9,194 nt of DNA from an uncultured Lachnospiraceae bacterium. GTDB taxonomy: Bacteria > Bacillota > Clostridia > Lachnospirales > Lachnospiraceae. Below, piece after piece: positions 1 through 5,100 of this stretch (the stretch's first letter is position 1; the number at the start of each line of letters is the position of its first letter). The stretch covers positions 1-9,194 of the forward strand of contig CAMWLB010000107.1 of the NCBI GenBank assembly GCA_947174985.1, read 5' to 3'. A program made the translations under genes and the position numbers. Below the pieces are notes generated by a model. The model was not told where the DNA came from. It made no database searches and saw only the letters and a program-made list of their open reading frames with translations.

Positions 1-1083
1 GTCCACTTCGGTAAGCTTTTCTTTTCCCTCATTGTTTTCCACCTCGTCCGAGAGCAGTACCTCACCAATGGAGTTGACAGACTCAATTCCCTTGGTGATG
101 GTGGGCAGAAGTGTCACAATCGCAGAAACTTGATTGACAACGGTTGCAAAATAGCTCTGGTACAGCATAATATCGCCTGCTAAAATATTCCCTTTAAAGG
201 CAAGATAACCAGTAAAGACAAGGCAGATGATTTGAAACACTTGGAATACGGCCCACCCGACAGAGCCGAAAAGTGCCTGCACCAAATCCAGCTTATAGCC
301 CTTTTCCGCCACGGCAAAAAGTTGTCCGCTCATCTTTTCCACTTCTTCATCCTCCAGCGCATGCGCTCTGGTCACGGGGACAAGTTCCACCATCTCCATC
401 ACCCTTGCAGAAGTTTCTTCCATCTCCTTGCGGAATTCACGGTTTTTATTCCGCATGGCGCTGCGGAAGGTCACCATGGTAATTGCCGCTATGGGCGCTG
501 TAATCAGGAAGAACACAAAGACCATCATGCTTTTGGATACCGTGACGACAAGCGCCACCACGATATTCAGCCCGATATTTAAAACGCTTAAAAACATCTG
601 CGTAGAAAGGGTTTCCACAGCCTCCACATCACGCATAATTTTGGACTGCAGCCTGCCGGACTGCATCTCCACATGATAGGAAATGGATAGCTGCTGCAGC
701 TTCCTGATCAGCGCCTTTCTGAGCCCTGTCTCCGCGTAGCGCGTGGCAAGACTTTTGTAGGAAGTATACAGGTAATTCATCGGTATATTCAGCCCTATCA
801 GCGCAACCATCAAAACGGCATAAAAGAGCACATTGCGGATAGTGTCCGGATTGCCGGCCGTAACATCGTTAATAATGTTAGCTGTCACAATGGGCAGCAC
901 CCAGACACAGATATGCTTTAAGAAAAAGCATACCACCGCCAAAAAAAACTTATGGTAATTTCCTTTATACAGAGATAACAGAATCGCGATTGGGTGACCC
1001 TTGTGCCGCCTGTAGCTTTCCATAAACCAGCTTTCCGTATCAATCTTTTTTCTGGGAGATGTCAGTTCGACAAAATCCTTCAT
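1..1083 (-). CDS. Exporter-type ABC transporter, membrane-domain half (partial)
   Basis: An open frame of 361 codons runs from an ATG at 1083 to the window edge without a stop, so only the N-terminal part is present. It reads as the transmembrane domain of a fused ABC exporter (ABC_membrane type). There are about six hydrophobic segments, near residues 45-70, 84-106, 165-183, 186-206, 273-298 and 310-330. The family-typical stretch SGRLQSKIMRDVEAVE lies at about 142-157, and a long charged cytoplasmic helix at about 207-262. The nucleotide-binding domain with Walker A, signature and Walker B motifs should lie beyond position 1 and cannot be checked. The start was chosen because GGGAAG sits 5 bases upstream; Met21 is a weaker alternative. 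The substrate cannot be told from this part; peptide, lipid and drug are all possible. It follows ilvC on the same strand but is separated from it by a terminator, so it is probably not part of the ilv unit. Confidence 0.88.
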   Translation of the reverse strand, partial: MKDFVELTSPRKKIDTESWFMESYRRHKGHPIAILLSLYKGNYHKFFLAVVCFFLKHICVWVLPIVTANIINDVTAGNPDTIRNVLFYAVLMVALIGLNIPMNYLYTSYKSLATRYAETGLRKALIRKLQQLSISYHVEMQSGRLQSKIMRDVEAVETLSTQMFLSVLNIGLNIVVALVVTVSKSMMVFVFFLITAPIAAITMVTFRSAMRNKNREFRKEMEETSARVMEMVELVPVTRAHALEDEEVEKMSGQLFAVAEKGYKLDLVQALFGSVGWAVFQVFQIICLVFTGYLAFKGNILAGDIMLYQSYFATVVNQVSAIVTLLPTITKGIESVNSIGEVLLSDEVENNEGKEKLTEVD

Positions 1084-1112
1084 GTCTGCTTCCCTTTCTG
1101 TCTGCAGGACGC

Positions 1113-1149
1113 AACAAAAAGAGCAGATAAAGTAAGCTATCTGCTCTTT
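1113..1149 (-). terminator. Intrinsic terminator after ilvC
   Basis: A perfect 12-bp inverted repeat (1118-1129 with 1138-1149, arms AAAGAGCAGATA and TATCTGCTCTTT) encloses an 8-base loop. Read on the minus strand it is followed at once by TTTTTGTT. It lies 22 bases beyond the ilvC stop and 30 bases before the ABC transporter start, so it most likely ends the ilv transcript. On the plus strand the downstream sequence is less U-rich, so plus-strand function is doubtful. Confidence 0.85.
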
Positions 1150-1171
1150 GCCTTTTCAAATGTTTTGACAA

Positions 1172-2188
1172 TTAATTGTTAATCAGCTTGTCCTCACCAT
1201 TCCAGCTATACAGCTTACGGATTTCTTCGCCGACAACCTCTGCCGGATGCTCGCTTGCAAGCTTTCTGAGTGCACGGAAATGTGCCTGTCCGCCTGCAGC
1301 TGACATATCAAGCAGGAAGTCCTTTGCAAAAGTACCATCCTGAATATCCTTCAATATTTTCTTCATGGTCTTCTTGGTCTCATCGGTGATAATCTTGGGA
1401 CCTGTGATATAATCGCCATATTCTGCCGTATTGGAAATGGAATACCGCATGCCTGCGAAACCACTCTGGTAAATCAAATCCACAATCAGCTTCATCTCAT
1501 GGATACACTCGAAGTATGCGTTTCTGGGGTCGTAGCCTGCCTCTACCAAAGTCTCGAAGCCTGCCTGCATCAGTGCGCAGACACCGCCGCAGAGAACCGC
1601 CTGCTCGCCGAAGAGGTCAGTCTCGGTCTCGGTTCTGAAGGTTGTCTCTAAAACGCCTGCTCTTGCACCGCCGATTGCAAGCGCGTAAGCCAGAGCCATA
1701 TCCTGTGCCTTGCCGGTTGCATCCTGATGTACGGCAACCAGACAGGGAACACCTTTGCCGGCCTGATACTCGCTTCTTACGGTATGTCCCGGTCCCTTCG
1801 GTGCAATCATGGTAACGTCCACATCCTTGGGCGGTACAATCTGTCCGAAGTGAATGTTGAAGCCGTGTGCAAACATCAGCATATTGCCCGCTTCCAGATT
1901 CGGCTCAATGTCCTTCTTGTACATAGCAGCCTGCAACTCATCGTTAATCAGAATCATAATGATATCTGCCTTTTTTGCTGCCTCTGCTGCGGTAAATACC
2001 TCAAAGCCCTGTGCCTCAGCCTTTGCCCATGATTTAGAGCCTTCGTACAGACCGATAATCACGTGGCAGCCTGACTCCTTCGCGTTCAGCGCATGTGCAT
2101 GTCCCTGACTGCCGTATCCGATTACAGCAATCGTCTTGCCCTCTAACAGTGCAAGGTTACAGTCTTCCTGATAAAATATTTTTGCCAT
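1172..2188 (-). CDS. ilvC: Ketol-acid reductoisomerase, class I
   Basis: This enzyme isomerises and reduces 2-acetolactate, or 2-aceto-2-hydroxybutyrate, to the dihydroxy acids of valine, leucine and isoleucine synthesis, using Mg2+ and a nicotinamide cofactor in the cytosol. The 338-residue length fits the short class I form. Visible motifs are the Rossmann glycine motif GYGSQG (24-29), the active-site His108 in FAHGFN, APKGPGH (129-135), and the acidic metal site Asp191 and Glu195 in ETETDLFGEQ. Glu227, Glu231 and Ser252 complete the active site. The start is supported by GGAGG seven bases upstream. The cofactor loop at 46-54 reads GLYEGSKSW, with Tyr48 where an Arg or Lys is usual, which bears on NADPH versus NADH use. 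It is the last gene of the ilv cluster, 71 bases after the second regulatory subunit and just before a terminator. The family assignment is secure; cofactor preference is open. Confidence 0.97.
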   Translation of the reverse strand: MAKIFYQEDCNLALLEGKTIAVIGYGSQGHAHALNAKESGCHVIIGLYEGSKSWAKAEAQGFEVFTAAEAAKKADIIMILINDELQAAMYKKDIEPNLEAGNMLMFAHGFNIHFGQIVPPKDVDVTMIAPKGPGHTVRSEYQAGKGVPCLVAVHQDATGKAQDMALAYALAIGGARAGVLETTFRTETETDLFGEQAVLCGGVCALMQAGFETLVEAGYDPRNAYFECIHEMKLIVDLIYQSGFAGMRYSISNTAEYGDYITGPKIITDETKKTMKKILKDIQDGTFAKDFLLDMSAAGGQAHFRALRKLASEHPAEVVGEEIRKLYSWNGEDKLINN

Positions 2189-2232
2189 CTTTCTTCCTCC
2201 ATCGCATCGCTGCTTTTAGTTTATAACTGACA

Positions 2233-2247
2233 GGAGGCATTGCCTCC
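2233..2247. repeat. Short perfect hairpin between regulatory subunit gene and ilvC
   Basis: GGAGGCATTGCCTCC is a 15-base perfect inverted repeat (seven pairs around one base, in practice six pairs with a 3-base loop). It lies 13-27 bases before position 2260 in the 71-base gap upstream of ilvC. No T-run follows on either strand, so it is not a standard terminator. It could be an mRNA processing or stability hairpin. Its role is unknown. Confidence 0.5.
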
Positions 2248-2259
2248 GGGTTATCATAT

Positions 2260-2760
2260 TTAGTTAATAAAAGTTACATTCTCCGTACCGCGGCAGAGAC
2301 CTGCGATACCGGTACGCGCCAGCTCCAATATCTCATAGCCGTCAAGGAGATTGATAAATGCCTCTATCTTTGTCTGGTCACCTGTCATCTCTACAATCAG
2401 GCTGTCCGATGCCACGTCAATAATATTGGCGCGGAAAATATCCGCAAGAGAAATCACGCCCTGACGCTCCGCAGCCTGTGCACGGACCTTAATCAGCGCA
2501 AGCTCCCTGTAAACGCTCTCCGACGGCTTAAGCTCCTTGATATCACGGATATCTATCAGCTTTGCCACCTGCTTTTCAATCTGCTCTAAAATCTGGTCGT
2601 CCCCGCTTGTCACAATGGTAATGCGGGTAAATCTCGGATCCGCCGTCACGCCTGCCGTAATACTCTCGATATTGTAGCCGCGTCTGGAAAACAGTCCCGA
2701 AATCCGGCTTAACACGCCGGAGGTGTTGTCAACGAGAAGCTGAAATACTTTTTTCTGCAA
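2260..2760 (-). CDS. ilvN: Acetohydroxyacid synthase regulatory (small) subunit, second copy
   Basis: This is a full-length (166 aa) IlvN/IlvH-type regulatory subunit. An N-terminal ACT domain lies at about 4-80, followed by the C-terminal small-subunit domain to about 160 with the conserved LARTGIAGL stretch near its end. Such proteins activate the catalytic subunit and bring feedback inhibition by valine or another branched-chain amino acid at the ACT interface. Asn12, Gly15 and Asn30 match the E. coli IlvH effector-site residues Asn11, Gly14 and Asn29, so effector binding is probably kept. The start has GGAGG eight bases upstream. It is separated from the first regulatory gene by 140 bases that hold a near-consensus promoter, and lies 71 bases before ilvC, suggesting a unit with ilvC that can be transcribed on its own. 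Why two small subunits exist is not known; they may bind different amino acids. Confidence 0.95.
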   Translation of the reverse strand: MQKKVFQLLVDNTSGVLSRISGLFSRRGYNIESITAGVTADPRFTRITIVTSGDDQILEQIEKQVAKLIDIRDIKELKPSESVYRELALIKVRAQAAERQGVISLADIFRANIIDVASDSLIVEMTGDQTKIEAFINLLDGYEILELARTGIAGLCRGTENVTFIN

Positions 2761-2798
2761 AATTTATCCCTCCACAACAAATCTTCTCCTAGTTTCCT

Positions 2799-2827
2799 AT
2801 CATAGCAACACTTTATTTTTTTGTCAA
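2799..2827 (-). promoter_or_regulatory. Internal sigma-A promoter before second regulatory subunit and ilvC
   Basis: On the minus strand TTGACA (2827-2822) is followed by a 17-base, A-rich spacer and TATGAT (2804-2799). That is six of six and five of six matches to the sigma-A consensus with ideal spacing. Transcription would start near 2792, leaving a leader of about 30 bases with no room for an attenuator or riboswitch. It lies in the 140-base gap between the two small-subunit genes. No terminator is seen in that gap, so read-through from ilvB could add to it. Confidence 0.8.
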
Positions 2828-2900
2828 CGTATGACCTTTCGGAATACATATCATAATCCGCAGTTATGGAAAACTGTTTCATTTTACAATTCTATTCCTC

Positions 2901-3389
2901 TCAGTTATCGCTTTCCGCACATTTCGGCAGGGCCAGCGTCCCCGTTCTGGCCACCTCCACAATACTGATAGAGGCAAGCATGGAAATGAAAAGCTTAGTC
3001 CGCTCAGGAATATCGCACACCTGTATCATCATCTGATTTTTTGACATATCTACGATATCCGCCTTCATGACCTCACATATCTCCATGATTTCACGGCGTG
3101 TGCTTTTGTTGTACTTTACCTTGACAAGCATAAGCTCCCTGCTTATACTCTGCGCCTCGTCAAAGGTCTTAACCTTGATAACATCCAGCTTTTTGTTGAG
3201 CTGCTTTTCAATCTGCTCTATGGTGCGCTCGTTCCCGCTTGAAACAATCGTCATACAAGATACGGCGGCATCGTCGGTTTCCCCAACGGCAAGACTGTCT
3301 ATATTGAAACATCTTCTTGAGAAGAGCCCCGCCACCTTGCACAATACGCCGGAACGGTTCTCAACCAGCACGGAATATATCTTCTTCAT
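2901..3389 (-). CDS. ilvN: Acetohydroxyacid synthase regulatory (small) subunit, first copy
   Basis: This 162-aa protein has the same two-part layout as the other copy: an ACT domain at about 3-76 and the C-terminal small-subunit domain to about 155. It starts 15 bases after the ilvB stop with GGAG upstream (8 bases from the ATG), so it is probably translationally coupled to ilvB and is the cognate partner of IlvB. The effector-site residues Asn11, Gly14 and Asn29 are present. The loop normally read as RRGYNI is RRCFNI here, with Cys27 replacing a glycine, and the C-terminus ends in ALPKCAESDN rather than the more usual ALSRG-like ending. It is clearly diverged from the 2260-2760 copy along its whole length, so this is not a recent duplication. 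Family assignment is firm; effector specificity is unknown. Confidence 0.94.
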   Translation of the reverse strand: MKKIYSVLVENRSGVLCKVAGLFSRRCFNIDSLAVGETDDAAVSCMTIVSSGNERTIEQIEKQLNKKLDVIKVKTFDEAQSISRELMLVKVKYNKSTRREIMEICEVMKADIVDMSKNQMMIQVCDIPERTKLFISMLASISIVEVARTGTLALPKCAESDN

Positions 3390-3404
3390 CTCTTACTCTC
3401 CATT

Positions 3405-5024
3405 CTATTCCTTTACTAAGTCCATGGGATCTATCAGACACTCTAACAGCATGGACTCGTCATGTGCCAGAAAACGGTCAAGCACCTCTTCCACCCTGTC
3501 CATATTTTCCAGCCTGAGGAAAGGAATGTCATATGCTGCCGAAAGCTTTTCTAAATCAGGACTGCCGGACAAATCCACCACAGAGTAATTGTCCTTGTAG
3601 GTATAATGCTGATATTCCCTTACCATACCCAGATAATTATTTTTCAGCACAATCATCTTTACCGGCACATGATGCTGCTGCATGGTCGCAAGCTCCATCA
3701 TGGACATCTGGAAAGAACCGTCACCGCACACGGCAATGACCTGCTTTGTCATGTCCGCCAGTTTTGCGCCCATGGCTGCCGGAATAGAATAGCCCATGGT
3801 GCCCATGCCGCCCGAAGTCAAAAATCTGCCTTCTTTTACCACATGGTATCCGCAGGACCATATCTGGTTCTGCCCCACATCCGCCACATAGACGCCATCC
3901 GGCTGCATTTTTTCGGAAAGCCTTGTGATAAAGGCTGCCGGGTCCACATAGGCAGGATTGGGCGTGCGCTTCTTTTCCATAGTATCGCGGTAGCCATCAA
4001 GCTGCGTAAGCCATTCTTCGTGCTCACAGGTAAATTCCTGGTTTAAAAATTCTTCAAAAATGTGGGCTGCATCTCCTACAAGGGGGATGGTCGGTCCCGC
4101 ATTTTTACCGATTTCCGCAGGGTCTACGTCGATATGTACCAGCACCTTATTCTGCGTAATCAAATCCGGCTGGCTCACGGCGCGGTCTGCCACCCTTGCG
4201 CCTACCATAATCAGCAAATCGGATTCATTCATCGCCCTGTTGGCATACGGCTTTCCGTTGTTGCCCACCATGCCATAGTACAGAGGATGCTTTGTGGGCA
4301 TGACGCCGATTCCCATCATGGTAGATACCACCGGTATTTTATGGCGCTCGGAAAAGGCTCTGAGTCCTTTCTCCGCTTCACTCAAAAGCACGCCGCCGCC
4401 TGCACAGATAATAGGGCGTTTTGCTTTTTCCAACTCCTTTACCACCTTTTTAATCTGCACAATATGCCCTTTGACCGTAGGCTTGTAGGTGCGCAGGGAA
4501 ACTTCCTCCGGATAACTGTAACGGCTTACGGATGCGTTCTGCACATCGATGGGAATATCGATGAGAACCGGTCCCTTTCTGCCGGAATTTGCAATATAAA
4601 AAGCCTCTTTAAAAATACGGGGAATATCCTGTGCATTTTTTACCAGATAGCTGTATTTGACAAAGGATTCCACCGCGCCGGTAATATCTGCTTCCTGAAA
4701 CACATCGCTGCCTAAAAGCTCGCTGTTTACCTGCCCTGTAATGCAGATAAGCGGGATACTGTCAGCAAAAGCCGTGGCGATACCGGTGATGACATTCGTC
4801 GCGCCGGGACCGGAGGTGACTGCGCAGACCCCGGGTCTGCCGGTCATTCGTGCCATACCGCTTGCCGCATGGGCTGCGTTCTGTTCCGTCCGAATCAGGA
4901 CGGTCCTGATATCCGACTGTAAAATACTGTTATAAAAAGGACAGATAGCGACGCCCGGATAACCGAAAACTACCTCTACACCTTCCGCCTCCAGACATCT
5001 GACAATGGCGTCTGCTCCTATCAT
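3405..5024 (-). CDS. ilvB: Acetohydroxyacid (acetolactate) synthase catalytic subunit
   Basis: This thiamine-diphosphate and FAD enzyme condenses two pyruvates to 2-acetolactate, or pyruvate with 2-oxobutyrate, the first shared step of branched-chain amino acid synthesis. The protein has 539 aa from the chosen start, close to family length. The N-terminal TPP domain carries the catalytic Glu47 in IRTEQNAAHA and the stretch SGPGATN (71-77). The FAD-binding middle domain spans about 190-330. The C-terminal TPP domain has GGMGTMG (405-411) and the GDGSF motif (434-438) with Asn462 as Mg2+ ligand. The start at 5024 is favoured over an in-frame ATG at 5048 because GGAGG lies seven bases before it. 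Several consensus residues differ: Val25 for Gly in YPGG, Thr46 for His, Asn49 for Gly, and Tyr471 for the Trp that governs substrate choice. The adjacent regulatory subunits argue for a biosynthetic AHAS rather than a catabolic AlsS. Confidence 0.95.
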   Translation of the reverse strand: MIGADAIVRCLEAEGVEVVFGYPGVAICPFYNSILQSDIRTVLIRTEQNAAHAASGMARMTGRPGVCAVTSGPGATNVITGIATAFADSIPLICITGQVNSELLGSDVFQEADITGAVESFVKYSYLVKNAQDIPRIFKEAFYIANSGRKGPVLIDIPIDVQNASVSRYSYPEEVSLRTYKPTVKGHIVQIKKVVKELEKAKRPIICAGGGVLLSEAEKGLRAFSERHKIPVVSTMMGIGVMPTKHPLYYGMVGNNGKPYANRAMNESDLLIMVGARVADRAVSQPDLITQNKVLVHIDVDPAEIGKNAGPTIPLVGDAAHIFEEFLNQEFTCEHEEWLTQLDGYRDTMEKKRTPNPAYVDPAAFITRLSEKMQPDGVYVADVGQNQIWSCGYHVVKEGRFLTSGGMGTMGYSIPAAMGAKLADMTKQVIAVCGDGSFQMSMMELATMQQHHVPVKMIVLKNNYLGMVREYQHYTYKDNYSVVDLSGSPDLEKLSAAYDIPFLRLENMDRVEEVLDRFLAHDESMLLECLIDPMDLVKE

Positions 5025-5031
5025 ACTCCTA

Positions 5032-5036
5032 CCTCC
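5032..5036 (-). promoter_or_regulatory. Ribosome binding site that sets the ilvB start
   Basis: GGAGG on the minus strand sits seven bases before the ATG at 5024. The upstream in-frame ATG at 5048 has no purine-rich site and would lie only a few bases from the predicted transcription start. The annotated protein therefore begins MIGADAIV. Confidence 0.85.
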
Positions 5037-5059
5037 AATTCTAAACATCGTGTTTTCTT

Positions 5060-5089
5060 ATATTAACACAGTAAAGCACTCAAGTTCAA
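5060..5089 (-). promoter_or_regulatory. Possible sigma-A promoter for ilvB
   Basis: On the minus strand TTGAAC (5089-5084) and TAATAT (5065-5060) are spaced 18 bases apart, each matching four of six consensus bases. The predicted start near 5053 gives a leader of under 30 bases to the ATG at 5024. It lies in the 76-base metH-ilvB gap, which has no terminator, so metH read-through is also possible. No T-box leader fits in this gap. Confidence 0.45.
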
Positions 5090-5100
5090 TAGGGAATTAC

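Noticed and set aside
1168..1179. Perfect palindrome ACAATTAATTGT at the end of ilvC
   Set aside because: It is explained by the codons for Ile-Asn-Asn-stop and is AT-rich, so no operator role is supported.
2861..2876. CAGTT/AACTG hairpin as a terminator after the first regulatory subunit
   Set aside because: It has only five pairs, a 6-base loop and no T-run on the minus strand.
3836..4027. Minus-strand open frame inside ilvB
   Set aside because: It is a frame-shifted shadow of ilvB, with no ribosome site and no recognisable protein.
4062..4715. Plus-strand 217-codon open frame opposite ilvB
   Set aside because: It is antisense to a strongly conserved gene, and its Cys- and His-rich translation resembles no family.
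5025..5100. Possible T-box leader for the ilv genes
   Set aside because: Seventy-six bases are too few, and no T-box sequence or terminator hairpin is present.
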